Below, piece after piece: positions 53,518-63,029 of a DNA stretch of 64,000 nucleotides. The DNA comes from Natronomicrosphaera sp040876735 (GTDB lineage Bacteria > Planctomycetota > Phycisphaerae > Phycisphaerales > Phycisphaeraceae), in contig JBBDPC010000129.1 in NCBI GenBank assembly GCA_040876735.1, positions 1 to 64,000 on the forward strand, given 5' to 3'. The translations under genes and the position numbers were made by a program. The number at the start of each line of letters is the position of its first letter. Within the stretch, counting starts at the first letter, position 1. The notes below the pieces were generated by a model that saw nothing but the letters and a program-made list of their open reading frames with translations, had not been told where the DNA came from and did not search any database.

Positions 53518-54594
53518 ATGGATCGCACACCCAACCAATCGCCCGCCGGCCTGATCACGCTTGCGTTGACGCTGGCCACGCTCGGCATCGCCCCCGCACT
53601 CGCCCAGGCTCAGGACGACGACAACGGCGCGGCGGTGATGGAAGACCTGCTGCAACGCCGGGAGTCGCCGGCCGTGGAACCCACGCGTGAGCCTGGCCGG
53701 GAGCAAGTGCCCGAACGCGTCGGCGCCCCGGCGCCGCGCGTGGATGTCGACCCGGCGGTGCTCGGCGTCGCCCCGGGCGAGCCCATGCCCCGGCTGCGCC
53801 GCGAGGGGGAGTTCATCGTCAACCGCCTCGGCCGGGTGGTTCGGCCGGAGGAGTCCAGCGATTGGATTTTTCAGCCGTCGCCCGAAAGCGACGCGGACGA
53901 CAACCTGCCGCCGATGGTCATTCAGCCGTCGGCTCGGCTGGAGATGATCGAGACGTTCATGCAGGAACGGGAGGACGAAAGTACGTTCGAGGTCTCCGGC
54001 CGGGTGCACAGCTACCGCGGCGTGAACTACCTGCTGCTCACCCAGGCCCGTCCCCAGGCGAACGAGCCCGATCCCCTGGACGCCCCGGATGCCCCGGATG
54101 CCGCCGAGGATGCCGGCGAAGCCACGACCGACGTCGACGCCGACGATGACGACCCCGTGATCGCCGACCTGATGCAGTCCCGCCAGGCCGCGCCCACTCC
54201 CGCCGCCGCGCAGCCCTCCGCGCCCGATGCCGGCCCGGCCAACGCGCCCAACCGCGCGGCCCCCGCCGCCGTGCGCGGCACCGCGCCCAACGTCGCGTCC
54301 ATGGCAGTGCGTGACGAAGGCGCCTTGATCGTCCAGCGCCGCGGTCGGCTGACGCGCTCGCGCGACGGGGCGCACGTGCTGTTCACCTTCGCCGCCGACG
54401 ACCGCGACTCGCCCGAGCCGCCGATGATCGTGCAGTCCTGCCAGTTGCTGCGCGCCATGGAGGACGTCGTCCAGCAGCGCGGCGACCAGGTGGTCTTCGT
54501 CGTCTCCGGCCAGGTGCAGTCATACCACGGCGCCAACTACCTGCTGCCCACGATGATGCGCATCGCCCCCGATCGCGGCAACCTCCAGAACTGA
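53518..54594 (+). CDS. Secreted protein with a tandemly duplicated domain
   Basis: A 358-residue exported protein: signal peptide (about 1-34, ending in LAQAQ), a low-complexity Arg/Pro/Glu linker, then two copies of an about 85-residue domain at roughly 98-182 and 265-350. Copy 1 has EGEFIVNRLGRV ... PPMVIQPSARLEMIETFM ... VSGRVHSYRGVNYLLLTQA; copy 2 has EGALIVQRRGRL ... PPMIVQSCQLLRAMEDVV ... VSGQVQSYHGANYLLPTM. The 80-residue spacer between them is Asp/Pro/Ala-rich and probably disordered. The VSGxVxxYxGxNYLL pattern recurs in planctomycete exported proteins, but I know no function. CAGGAG nine bases before ATG 53518 sets the start. Confidence 0.75.
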   Translation: MDRTPNQSPAGLITLALTLATLGIAPALAQAQDDDNGAAVMEDLLQRRESPAVEPTREPGREQVPERVGAPAPRVDVDPAVLGVAPGEPMPRLRREGEFIVNRLGRVVRPEESSDWIFQPSPESDADDNLPPMVIQPSARLEMIETFMQEREDESTFEVSGRVHSYRGVNYLLLTQARPQANEPDPLDAPDAPDAAEDAGEATTDVDADDDDPVIADLMQSRQAAPTPAAAQPSAPDAGPANAPNRAAPAAVRGTAPNVASMAVRDEGALIVQRRGRLTRSRDGAHVLFTFAADDRDSPEPPMIVQSCQLLRAMEDVVQQRGDQVVFVVSGQVQSYHGANYLLPTMMRIAPDRGNLQN

Positions 54595-54642
54595 CCCCCC
54601 CATCGCGCACGAAGCCCACGCTCTCCGAGCATGGGCCACGCG

Positions 54643-56034
54643 CTACTTCTTCTCCCGCTCCCGCCCGCGAATCTGCAGGTGGATCGGCACTTCGCTGAAC
54701 GGCAGCATGTCGCGAAAACGGTTGAGCAGGAAGCGCTGGTAGTTGTTGTCGAACAGCTCCGGATCGTTGACGAACAGCGTGATCGTCGGCGGCTGCACAT
54801 CGGTCTGTGTGCCGTAGTAAATCTTCGCCCGTTTGCCGCCCTTGCTGCTCGGGCCGCGCTCGGTCATCACCTGCTCGATCGCCTGGTTCAGCTCGCCTGT
54901 GCCGACGCGGTGGCTCGCCTGTTCGTGCAGGTTCATCGCCATCGCCAGCATCTCGCGCACGCCTTCTCGCTCCTTCGCGCTGATGAAGACGATCGGCGCG
55001 TAATGCAGCACCTTCAACGCCGTGTCGAGATACTCGGCATACTGCTCCTGCGTGTACTCTTCCTCGGCCAGGTCCCACTTGTTCACCACAATCACCGTCG
55101 GCCGATGGTGGCGCAAAATCTCCGTGGCCAACTGCTGATCCACCTGACTCACCCGCACCGCCGCGTCGATCAGCAGCAGGCAGACGTCCGCCCGTCGAAT
55201 CGAACGCAGCGAACGGTGGTACGAGTAAAACTCGATGTCGTCGGCCAGGCTCTTGCGCTTCCGCACGCCGGCGGTGTCGATGGCGGTGAACACCTGCCCG
55301 TCCATCTCGATGCGCACGTCGACCGAGTCGCGCGTCGTCCCCTCCTGCTCCGACACGATGACGCGCTCGTCGCCCGCCAAGGCGTTGACCAGCGTGCTCT
55401 TGCCCGCGTTGCGCTTGCCCACCATCGCCAGCAGCACGCCCGTCTCGTCCGGCTGCCCGCCGGCGCCCCCGGCCGCGGTGTCCGCTGCGGCGTACTTGTC
55501 GAAGTCGATCATCGCACGGATACGCTCGTACAGTTCGTGCTTGTTATGCCCCGTGCTGGCCGAGACCATCACCGGCTCGCCGAAGCCCAGCCGGGCCGTC
55601 TCGAACGCGTCCGCCTCATGCTTCTCGGCGTCCACCTTGTTCGCCACCAGCATCACCGGCTTGCCATTGTCGCCGCCGCCCGCCCCCGTGCGCAGCAGCT
55701 TCGCCACCGTCTGGTCCAACGGCGTCAGGCCCGCCTGTGCGTCGACCACGAACATCACCAGGTCCGCGTCGGCCAGGCCGCGGGCGATCTGGCGTTCGAC
55801 GTCGGCGGTGAGGTTCTGCGCGTCCTTGATGCCGTAGCCGCCGGTGTCCATCAGCTCCGCATAGTGCGGCGGCTGGTGCGCCCTGGCGGGGGGGATTTCG
55901 ATGACGGTGCTGATGCGGTCGCGCGTCACCCCGGCGGTGGGGTCGACGATGCTCACGCGACGGCCGGCGAGCATGTTCAGCAGGCTGGACTTGCCGACGT
56001 TGGGTCGGCCGACGATAACGATGCGAGGCAGCAT
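54643..56034 (-). CDS. der: Ribosome biogenesis GTPase Der (EngA)
   Basis: Double-GTPase needed for 50S subunit assembly. 463 residues. First G domain: GRPNVGKSS (9-17), DTGGYG, NKVDAEK; second: GKRNAGKSTLVNAL with Ala in place of the usual Val, DTAGVRKRKS, NKWDLAEE; then the C-terminal KH-like domain (about 365-463). Other G motifs are intact. ATG 56034 (MLPRIVIVGRP) is chosen because family homology begins there; the upstream open frame overlaps tsaB. It follows tsaB by 19 bases, so the pair is one operon. The bases just upstream are an AAAC/TTTC-word repeat. Confidence 0.96.
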   Translation of the reverse strand: MLPRIVIVGRPNVGKSSLLNMLAGRRVSIVDPTAGVTRDRISTVIEIPPARAHQPPHYAELMDTGGYGIKDAQNLTADVERQIARGLADADLVMFVVDAQAGLTPLDQTVAKLLRTGAGGGDNGKPVMLVANKVDAEKHEADAFETARLGFGEPVMVSASTGHNKHELYERIRAMIDFDKYAAADTAAGGAGGQPDETGVLLAMVGKRNAGKSTLVNALAGDERVIVSEQEGTTRDSVDVRIEMDGQVFTAIDTAGVRKRKSLADDIEFYSYHRSLRSIRRADVCLLLIDAAVRVSQVDQQLATEILRHHRPTVIVVNKWDLAEEEYTQEQYAEYLDTALKVLHYAPIVFISAKEREGVREMLAMAMNLHEQASHRVGTGELNQAIEQVMTERGPSSKGGKRAKIYYGTQTDVQPPTITLFVNDPELFDNNYQRFLLNRFRDMLPFSEVPIHLQIRGREREKK

Positions 56035-56053
56035 GGGCGTTGGTTTCTTGTTT

Positions 56054-56800
56054 CTAGTTTCGGATTTCGAGTTTCGGATTCGGGGAAGGCGCGGCCGCTG
56101 GGGCGTGGCGCTGGTTCCACAAGGTGACCGCTTCGGGTTCGCGGGCATAGATCGGCCGAAGGTCGGCAGGGGGGATGAACATCTGCTGGCGGGCACGCTC
56201 GCGGCCGATCCGCCACACCGCCTCCGCGCGCGGCCGGGCCAGTTCACCGTTCAGCACGGTAACGCCAGCGGGCCACGGCTCGGGCACTTCCGGGGGCGTC
56301 GGCAGCGGATCGCCCAGCAGCGCCGTCGGCCGCGCGGCCAACTCCAGCAGTTCACCCAGCGACCGCAACGCCGGCTCGACGATGATCCGCCATCCATCCC
56401 CCTCGCGTTCGTAGACCGCCGACCATGCCGTGCCGCGCTTGACGTTGAGGCAGACCGCCACTCGCTCATGTTCCGTCGGCGTGTTGCGGGCCAGCGCCTC
56501 CAGCGTCGGCACGCCGACGATCTTCACCGGCTGTGCCAGGCTCAGCGTCGCCGCGCTGGCCATCGCCACCCGCAGCCCTGTAAACGAGCCCGGCCCGAGC
56601 GAGACGTACAACTCGCCCAGGTCGCCGGCCGTCACATCATGCTCAGCGCAGATCGCCGCAATGCCCGGCAACAGCCCCACCCGATGCCGCCGCTGTACAG
56701 GCAACGCCACCATCGCCAGCAGTTCGTCCCCGCGCCCAAGCGCAAGCGACCCATGCCGGCTGGCGGTTTCGATGGCCAGATTGTACGAACGCGAGCGCAT
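56054..56800 (-). CDS. tsaB: tRNA threonylcarbamoyladenosine modification protein TsaB
   Basis: Partner of TsaD in making the universal t6A modification at tRNA position 37. 248 residues. NLAIETASRHGSLALGRGDE is the N-terminal ASKHA-fold signature and SLGPGSFTGLRVAMASA (67-83) the phosphate loop. The rest is divergent, as usual for TsaB. The C-terminal SPNPKLEIRN is encoded by an AAAC/GAAATCC word repeat, so the tail is probably not functional. ATG 56800 is chosen on homology and because TACAAT lies six bases upstream with no Shine-Dalgarno. Confidence 0.92.
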   Translation of the reverse strand: MRSRSYNLAIETASRHGSLALGRGDELLAMVALPVQRRHRVGLLPGIAAICAEHDVTAGDLGELYVSLGPGSFTGLRVAMASAATLSLAQPVKIVGVPTLEALARNTPTEHERVAVCLNVKRGTAWSAVYEREGDGWRIIVEPALRSLGELLELAARPTALLGDPLPTPPEVPEPWPAGVTVLNGELARPRAEAVWRIGRERARQQMFIPPADLRPIYAREPEAVTLWNQRHAPAAAPSPNPKLEIRN

Positions 56801-56806
56801 CCGCGC

Positions 56807-56812
56807 ATTGTA
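56807..56812 (-). promoter_or_regulatory. Probable -10 hexamer of tsaB (leaderless arrangement)
   Basis: On the minus strand TACAAT, six bases before the ATG. Transcription should begin at the start codon. Confidence 0.5.
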
Positions 56813-56858
56813 GCCGGGCGGCCAAACCGTGCGTCGGGGGGGGAGCCTAGCGTGGGTA

Positions 56859-57140
56859 TCATGGCGAACAATGCTGGTCAACGGCATTGCTGGATGCCGG
56901 TCGGCGTCCTACAGCCCAAGCGAGCGCAACACAGAACATCGCAAAGGCGGCGGGGCATGCTGCCATTAGCAAACGATCGGCAAGCGTTACACTTGCTCTC
57001 GCTTCGGGGCCACTCGCACCACCGCCCGGATCAAGCAACGGGATAGCGGCGATAGCGCACGCCGCTAAAGCCACGGCGATGAGGCCCAGTCGTAAGCCCC
57101 AGAACCACAAGGTGACGATCGTGTGCCTGCATGAGGGCAT
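56859..57140 (-). CDS. Small two-helix membrane protein
   Basis: A 93-residue ORF (96 if the upstream ATG at 57149 is used) with two hydrophobic segments (about 8-35 and 55-80) and a Cys-containing polar N-terminus. It lies between nuoN and tsaB on the same strand. No family recognised; the coding potential is ordinary for GC-rich DNA, so it could be spurious. The only support is its length, two clean helices and lack of overlap with other genes. Confidence 0.4.
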   Translation of the reverse strand: MPSCRHTIVTLWFWGLRLGLIAVALAACAIAAIPLLDPGGGASGPEARASVTLADRLLMAACPAAFAMFCVALAWAVGRRPASSNAVDQHCSP

Positions 57141-57247
57141 GTCGATCATCGTACTCCGACGAGTTGCGGGCTGCTACGGCCTCGCAGGGCGTGCGGAATG
57201 CCAACGACCTCGATGAGGCAGTGCCGTCGGCAGGGCTTGCCCCTGTC

Positions 57248-58837
57248 CTACTCGGCGGCGGCGGTGGCGTCGGCGTCGATGACGGCCGGGGGCGTGGCGG
57301 CGGTGGCGTCGTGGGCGTAGTCGACCAGTTGCGTGCCGGCGAGGCCGAGGATGAGGGCGAAGATGGCGGCGAGGCCGGCGGCGAGGCCGCGGGCGGGCAG
57401 GTGGGGCATGGTGACCTGGGGCGAGGGCTTGCCGAAGAAGGCGACGGAGGCGATGCCGATGTAATACGCGGCGGAGATGGCGGAGTTGAGCACGAGAAGG
57501 ACGATCAGGGCGATATTGCCCGCGAAGTCGGCGGAGTAGGCCGCGCCGATGAGGTAGAGCTTGCCGAGGAAGCCGACGAGCGGGGGCAGGCCGAGCAGGG
57601 AGATCATCGAGAGCACGAGGATGGCGGCGAGCATGGGCGAGCGGTGGCGGAGGCCGGCGATGTCGTCATAGGTTTCCGCTTCGTCGCCGCGCGACTGGAG
57701 GCAGCCGAGGACGCCGAAGGCGGCGAGCGTCGCGAGGCCGTAGGCGACGAGGTAGAACAGCAGGGCGGCGATGCCGTTGTTCAGCGACGATCCGCCCGCG
57801 ACCGCCGGGCCGGCGAGCAGGCCGACGAGCATGTAGCCGGAGTGCGCGATGGAACTGTAGGCCAGGACGCGCTTGACGTTGGTTTGCAGCAGGGCGAGCA
57901 CGTTGCCGACGGTCATGGTGACGGCGGCGAGGCCCCAGAGCAGGCCGGCGATGACGGGGGGCATCGGCTCCCAGCCGACGAGGCCGACGAGGTAGACCAG
58001 CGCGACGAAGCCGGCGGTCTTGGGCACGAAGGCGAGGAGGGTGGTGACGGCGGTGGTGGCGCCTTGGTAGACGTCGGCCGCGTAAAAGTGCATGGGGAAG
58101 GCGGCGATCTTGAAGCAGATGCCGAGGATCGACAGCACGAGGCCGGCGGTCAGCAGCGGACTCAGTCGGCCGGCGGCGATCTGTTCCTGGGCGACATGAT
58201 AGATGCCGCCGACCATTTCACCGGTATCAGGGTCAACCACGACAAAGCTGGTAAAGCCGGTCGCGCCGTAGATGAGCGTGAAGCCGTAGAGGAAGACGGC
58301 GGCGGACATCGCGCCGAGGAAGAAATACTTCACGGCCGACTCTTGCGCGGCGATGCGGTCGCGGGCGGTGGCGACCATGACGTAGGTGGGCAGGCTGGTC
58401 AGTTCGAGGGCGAGGAAGAGCCAGACGAGGTCGTCGGCCCCGGCGGTGATCATGACGCCGACGATCGAGAGCAGGAAGAAGGCGTAGAATTCGCCGCGCG
58501 TGGTGCGGCCGGCGTCGAACACTTTGGCGGACTCGGCGAGGCGGTTCTGCTTGAGCTGCTCGGGCACGCCGGCGGCGACCATCAGCAGCAGCAGGCCCAC
58601 GGCCACGGCGGCATACTTGATATAGACCGCCATCGCGCCGAAACCCAGTTCGCTGTAGGGCATGCCGGTGATGGGGATGAGGATGCCGGCGGCGACGAGC
58701 GCGGCGGCGGCGACCCACGGCGTGGCCCGGCGGACGGCCCCGCTGGCGTGCAGACCCGTGACGAGGCAGAGGCAGGCGCCCACGAGCAGGGCGATCTCCG
58801 GCCAGAGCGAGGCGAACTTGGCGAGCATGGATTCCAT
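57248..58837 (-). CDS. nuoN: NADH-quinone oxidoreductase subunit N
   Basis: One of the three antiporter-like proton-pumping subunits of complex I. 529 residues, about 14 helices. Typical segments: FLALELTSLPTYVMVA (with the conserved Glu of TM5), ALLQTNVKRVLAYSSIAHSG (Lys and TM8 region) and FKIAAFPMHFYAADVYQGA. The C-terminal domain ends in an Ala/Asp/Thr-rich tail. ATG 58837 (MESMLAKF) is preferred to the open frame to 58870, which crosses a hairpin. It is the last gene of the nuoJKLMN set. Confidence 0.96.
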   Translation of the reverse strand: MESMLAKFASLWPEIALLVGACLCLVTGLHASGAVRRATPWVAAAALVAAGILIPITGMPYSELGFGAMAVYIKYAAVAVGLLLLMVAAGVPEQLKQNRLAESAKVFDAGRTTRGEFYAFFLLSIVGVMITAGADDLVWLFLALELTSLPTYVMVATARDRIAAQESAVKYFFLGAMSAAVFLYGFTLIYGATGFTSFVVVDPDTGEMVGGIYHVAQEQIAAGRLSPLLTAGLVLSILGICFKIAAFPMHFYAADVYQGATTAVTTLLAFVPKTAGFVALVYLVGLVGWEPMPPVIAGLLWGLAAVTMTVGNVLALLQTNVKRVLAYSSIAHSGYMLVGLLAGPAVAGGSSLNNGIAALLFYLVAYGLATLAAFGVLGCLQSRGDEAETYDDIAGLRHRSPMLAAILVLSMISLLGLPPLVGFLGKLYLIGAAYSADFAGNIALIVLLVLNSAISAAYYIGIASVAFFGKPSPQVTMPHLPARGLAAGLAAIFALILGLAGTQLVDYAHDATAATPPAVIDADATAAAE

Positions 58838-58864
58838 GGGCGTGTCACTCTTGAGCGTCGGCGG

Positions 58865-58887
58865 GCCCACGGCTGGAAGCCGTGGGC
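58865..58887. repeat. Hairpin between nuoM and nuoN
   Basis: GCCCACGGCT-gga-AGCCGTGGGC, perfect 10-base arms. It is the same type of GCCCACGG hairpin as the hisI terminator, but has no U-tract. Confidence 0.6.
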
Positions 58888-58905
58888 TTCGGGGCAGAGG
58901 TCGGT

Positions 58906-60636
58906 TCAGTCGGTTTCGAGGCGAAGCGTGACGCGCTCGTCGGCGGTCAGGTCTTCTGTCAGTTCAGCTTCGGCTTCGGCCAGTTCGGCTTCGTGCATGA
59001 CCTGGACCTCGGCGCGGGCGGCCTGCGTCATGTTGGCGACCGAGGGTTCGAGCGATTGCAGGATCGGGTAGGGCAGCAGACCGAAGACGAGGCAGGCGAC
59101 GGCGAGCGGGGCGAGGGTGGCGATCTCGCGGACGTTGAGGTCGCGGACCGCGTGGTGCCCCGTTCCGTGGTCGTCGTGTGCGGGGATGCGGGTGGGGCCG
59201 AAGACGACCTTGCCCATCATGTAAAGCAGGTAGATGGCGGCGAGGATCATGCCCGCCCCGGCGACGAAGGCGTAGGGCACGCCGAGCACGCCCGCCGGCG
59301 AGAGGAACGTGCCGGCGAGGGTGAGAAACTCGCTGACGAAGCCGTTGAGCCCCGGCAGGCCAACGCTGGCCATGACGAAGAAGCCCATGAAGGTGGCCCA
59401 GACGGGCATAACCCGGGCGAGGCCGGACATCAGGGCCATTTCGCGGGTGTGGAAGCGTTCGTAGATCATGCCGACGCAGAGGAACAGCGCGCCGGTGGAG
59501 AGGCCGTGGTTGATCATGTACATCACCGCGCCGACCGCGCCGATGTCGTCGGTGTCGAGCGCGAACAGGCCCAGCACGCAGAAACCGAGGTGGCTGACCG
59601 ACGAGTAGGCGATGAGTTTCTTGATGTCCTTCTGCACCCAGCAGACCAGGGCGGTGTAGAGGATGCCGATGACCGCGAGCACGCCGATGAACGGGGCGAA
59701 GGCGACCACCGCTTCGGGCGTCATGGGCAGGGCGAAACGCAGCAGGGCGTAGGTGCCCAGCTTCAGCAGCACACCCGCCAGTACGACGGAGCCGGCGGTG
59801 GGGGCCTCGGTGTGGGCCAGCGGCAGCCATGTGTGCACCGGCCACAGCGGCACCTTCACCGCAAAGCCGGCGAGCATGGCGGCGAGGACCCAGGCCTGCT
59901 GCGGAAAGCTCATCGCTTCACGGGCGGTGAGGTAGAGCGTCTCTATGTTGAACGACCACTGCCCAAGTGCGTGATAGGCGCTCGGCAGGTCTTGAGCGGC
60001 TACACCAGCAGCAGCCGCGGCTGGATCAACAATTGCACTAACCTGTTCCAAGGTTAGCGATGCGTTGATCCATGCGACGTAGAGCAGGCCGGCGAGCGTG
60101 AGCATCGAGCCGGTGAAGGTGTAGAGGAAGAACATCTTCGCCGCGGCGAGGCGTTGCCGTGAGCCGAACACGCCGATGAGGAAGTAAAGCGGGATGAGCG
60201 TGAACTCGAAGCAGATGTAGAAGAAGATGATGTCGGTGGCCAGGAACACGCCGGTCATGGCGGCCTGGAGGACGAGGAGCCAGAAGTAGAACTCGCGGGC
60301 GCGGTCGGCGACGGCGGTGAGCGAGCCGAGGATCGTGATGGGCATCAGGAACGTGGTCAGCAGCACCAGCCAGAGGGCGATGGTGTCGATGCCGAACCCG
60401 AAGCTCAGGCCCCACGCGGGAATCCACTGGATGTCGCTGGTCATTTGAATGCCCGCCTCGCCCCAGTTGAACTGGAAGGCGACCCCCAGCGACAGCGCGA
60501 AGGTGAGGACCGACGACCCCAGCGCCCAGAGCCAGGCATTGCGGCGGTCATCGAACCAGGGCATGGGCAGAAGCATCGCCAGGGCCGTGATGAGCGGCAC
60601 GAGCAGGAGCAGCGGCAGTAGCGAAGGAGTTTGCAT
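58906..60636 (-). CDS. nuoM: NADH-quinone oxidoreductase subunit M
   Basis: Proton-pumping subunit M of complex I. 576 residues, about 14 helices. The TM5 Glu lies in FIYICFEFTLIPLYFLIGVFG-like ICFEFTLIPLYF, the TM7 lysine in GFAVKVPLWPVHTWLPLAHT, and the TM8 region in CWVQKDIKKLIAYSSVSHLG. A mobile-loop-like insert follows helix 6 (about 205-240). The C-terminus carries a long acidic tail (about 540-576, ELAEAEAELTEDL) that is unusual for NuoM. Confidence 0.96.
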   Translation of the reverse strand: MQTPSLLPLLLLVPLITALAMLLPMPWFDDRRNAWLWALGSSVLTFALSLGVAFQFNWGEAGIQMTSDIQWIPAWGLSFGFGIDTIALWLVLLTTFLMPITILGSLTAVADRAREFYFWLLVLQAAMTGVFLATDIIFFYICFEFTLIPLYFLIGVFGSRQRLAAAKMFFLYTFTGSMLTLAGLLYVAWINASLTLEQVSAIVDPAAAAAGVAAQDLPSAYHALGQWSFNIETLYLTAREAMSFPQQAWVLAAMLAGFAVKVPLWPVHTWLPLAHTEAPTAGSVVLAGVLLKLGTYALLRFALPMTPEAVVAFAPFIGVLAVIGILYTALVCWVQKDIKKLIAYSSVSHLGFCVLGLFALDTDDIGAVGAVMYMINHGLSTGALFLCVGMIYERFHTREMALMSGLARVMPVWATFMGFFVMASVGLPGLNGFVSEFLTLAGTFLSPAGVLGVPYAFVAGAGMILAAIYLLYMMGKVVFGPTRIPAHDDHGTGHHAVRDLNVREIATLAPLAVACLVFGLLPYPILQSLEPSVANMTQAARAEVQVMHEAELAEAEAELTEDLTADERVTLRLETD

Positions 60637-60640
60637 GGGT

Positions 60641-60740
60641 AGCGTCAGAGGTCAGAGGTCGGAAGTCAGAGGTCGGAAGTCAGGGCTCAGCGGTCGGAGG
60701 CAGTTTTACTGACCTCTGACTTCTGATCTCTGACCGCTTT
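60641..60740. repeat. Word repeats forming an inverted repeat between nuoL and nuoM
   Basis: Tandem GGTCAGAGGTCGGAAGTCA-type words (60648-60690) are answered by TGACCTCTGACTTCTGATC-type words (60718-60736) on the same strand, giving a hairpin. Not a CRISPR: units are 7-14 bases, degenerate and without spacers. Confidence 0.65.
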
Positions 60741-60742
60741 GC

Positions 60743-63021
60743 TCACAGCATCGCCCAGAACACGAGGGCGGTGATGACCGCGATGCCCGCCGCCATGCCC
60801 AGCCCGTAGCCCTGGAGCTTGCCGCTTTGCGTCGGCCGCAGGCCCAGGCCCAGCAGGCGCGGCGACCACGCGACGCCATACACGATGGCGTTGATGCACA
60901 ACTGGTCGAACAGGTAGAAGACGTAGCCCAGGAACCGCAGCGGCCGGCGGATGAGCAGGTCGTAGATTTCGTCGACGTAATACTTGTTGGCCAGCAGCGT
61001 CACGACCGGCCGGGTGCTGGCGGCGAGCTTCGTCACGGCGTCGCGGTTGACCACGTGCAGGTACCAGGCGAGCAGGATGGCCGTGATGGCAATTGCGCCG
61101 CTGATGAAGTAGAGGGCGGTGTGCAGGTTGAAGCCCCACAGTTCCGCGTGCGGCGGCGACTGGCTGGGGTGGGCGGTGGAGCCGTAGACCATCTCGCCGA
61201 TCCAGCCGTAGCTGTGATCGCCGGTGAAGCCGAAGCCGAGGAGCCCGCCGAACAGCGACCCGATGGCGAGCACGAGCAGCGGGGCGTTCATGGGCCACCA
61301 CGGCATTTCGTGCGGCTCGTGGTGATGATGGGCATCGTCATGGGGTGACGCGGCGTGGGCCGGGGCGGCATGCGGGTCGGCGGCGGCGTCGCGTTCGACG
61401 TCTTCCTCGTGGGCTTCGTGATGCTCATCGCCCATTTCCCACTTTTCCGGCCCCCAGAAGACGCGGAACCAGGCGCGGAAGCCGTAGCTGGCGGTGATGA
61501 AGGCGGTAACCAGCGCGAGGATGCCCAGCACGAGGTAGAGCGTCTGCCCGGCATGGTGCTCGTCGCCGATGCCCCAGTCGAGCGTGTAGGCGATGATCGT
61601 GTCCTTGGAGAAGAACCCGCTGGTGAACGGGAACCCGGCAAGCGCGAGGCAGGCGGCGAACATCAGCCAGCAGGTGACGGGCATCTTGTGCCGGAGGCCG
61701 GACATCTTGCGGATGTCGAGCTGGCCCGCCATGGCGTGCATGACCGAGCCGGCGGTGAGGAAGAGCAGGCCCTTGAAGAAGGCGTGGGAGATCAGGTGCC
61801 ACATGCCCGCCACCGGCGCGAGCACGCCGACGCCGAGGAACATGTAGCCGAGCTGGCTGACGGTCGAGTAGGCGAAGATCTTCTTGATGTCGTTCTGACA
61901 CAGGGCGATCGTCGCGGCGAAGATGGCGGTGACGCCGCCGATGGTGGCGACGACGGGCAGAGCGTAGGGGCTGTACTCGAACAGCGGCAGCAGGCGGGCG
62001 ATCATGTAGATGCCGGAGGTGACCATGGTCGCCGCGTGAATGAGGGCGGAGACGGGCGACGGGCCTTCCATGGCGTCGGGCAGCCAGACGTAGAAGGGGA
62101 TCTGCGCCGACTTGCCCAAGGCGCCCAGCAGTAGCAGCAGGGGCGCGGCCATGACCCAGTTGACGTTGTCCGGATGACTCGCTTGTTCGTACGCGGCGCG
62201 GGCCGACTCGCTGAGCGTGGCCGCGTCGACCTCACCGATCAGCGCCTGCGCGGCGGGGAGGATGTCGGCATAGTGGATCGACCCGAAGGTCATGTAGACC
62301 GTGAGGATGCCCATCGCGAAGCCNNNNNNNNNNNNNNNNNNNNNNNNNNNNNNNNNNNNNNNNNNNNNNNNNNNNNNNNNNNNNNNNNNNNNNNNNNNNN
62401 NNNNNNNNNNNNNNNNNNNNNNNCATAGTGGATCGACCCGAAGGTCATGTAGACCGTGAGGATGCCCATCGCGAAGCCGAGGTCGCCCACGCGGTTGACG
62501 ATGAACGCCTTCTTCGCCGCCTCGACCGCCGAGGGTTTCTGGAAGTAGTAGCCGATCAGCAGGTAGCTGGCCAGGCCCACCATCTCCCAGCCGAGGTAGA
62601 GCATGACCAGGTTCGAGCCCATGACCATGGAGGTCATCGCGAAGATGAACAGCGCCACCGCCGCGAAGAAGCGGGCATAGCCGCGGTCGCCCGCCATGTA
62701 CCCGGTGGCATACAGCGCCACCAGCGAGCCGATGCCGGTGACCACGAACAGCATGACCATCGTCAGCGTGTCCATGTAGTAGGCGAAGTCGGCGGTGAAG
62801 TTGCCGACGTGAATCCAGCGGAAGAAGGTGACCGTCTCGCCCGCGTCCAGCCCGCGCACCTGGCCGTAGACGAGAATCGCCATCACGAACGGGATCGCAA
62901 TCGACGCGACGCAGATCGCCCCGGCAAACTTGCGCCACTGCGGCTTGAGGCAGCAGACCAGGCAGAGCACCGCGCCGAGCAGCGGAATCCAGGGCAGGAA
63001 TTTGATCAGGTCGAGGTTCAT
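60743..63021 (-). CDS. nuoL: NADH-quinone oxidoreductase subunit L (split by an assembly gap)
   Basis: Largest antiporter-like subunit of complex I, with the lateral helix. The N-terminal part (MNLDLIKFLPWIPLLGAVLC...) runs from 63021 to the 100-N block; the rest continues after it. Both flanks encode GFAMGILTVYMTFGSIHY, because a 55-base sequence is repeated on each side. Removing the Ns and one copy leaves 2124 bases, an exact 707-codon frame plus stop. Key motifs: GWEMVGLASYLLIGYYF (TM5 Glu), KSAQIPFYVWLPDAMEGP (TM7 Lys) and CQNDIKKIFAYSTVSQLGYM (TM8). A His-rich insert (ASPHDDAHHHHEPHEMPWW) lies near the lateral helix. The gene is thus intact, not a pseudogene. Confidence 0.93.
62324..62423. 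other. 100-base N run (false scaffold gap)
   Basis: The 55 bases before the gap (62269-62323) are identical to the 55 after it (62424-62478), so the two contigs overlap and the gap is an artefact. The overlap length and the round 100 Ns point to unmerged contigs that share one k-mer. Confidence 0.9.
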
Positions 63022-63029
63022 AACTCGCT

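Noticed and set aside
57131..59071. Plus-strand frame of 646 codons opposite nuoN
   Set aside because: Glu/Gly/Asp-rich antisense of a membrane protein; nuoN is certain.
60641..60740. Possible CRISPR array
   Set aside because: Units are short, degenerate, contiguous and palindromically arranged, with no spacers and no cas genes.
62232..62428. Broken nuoL (pseudogene or two genes)
   Set aside because: The break is explained by an unmerged 55-base contig overlap; the corrected frame is continuous.
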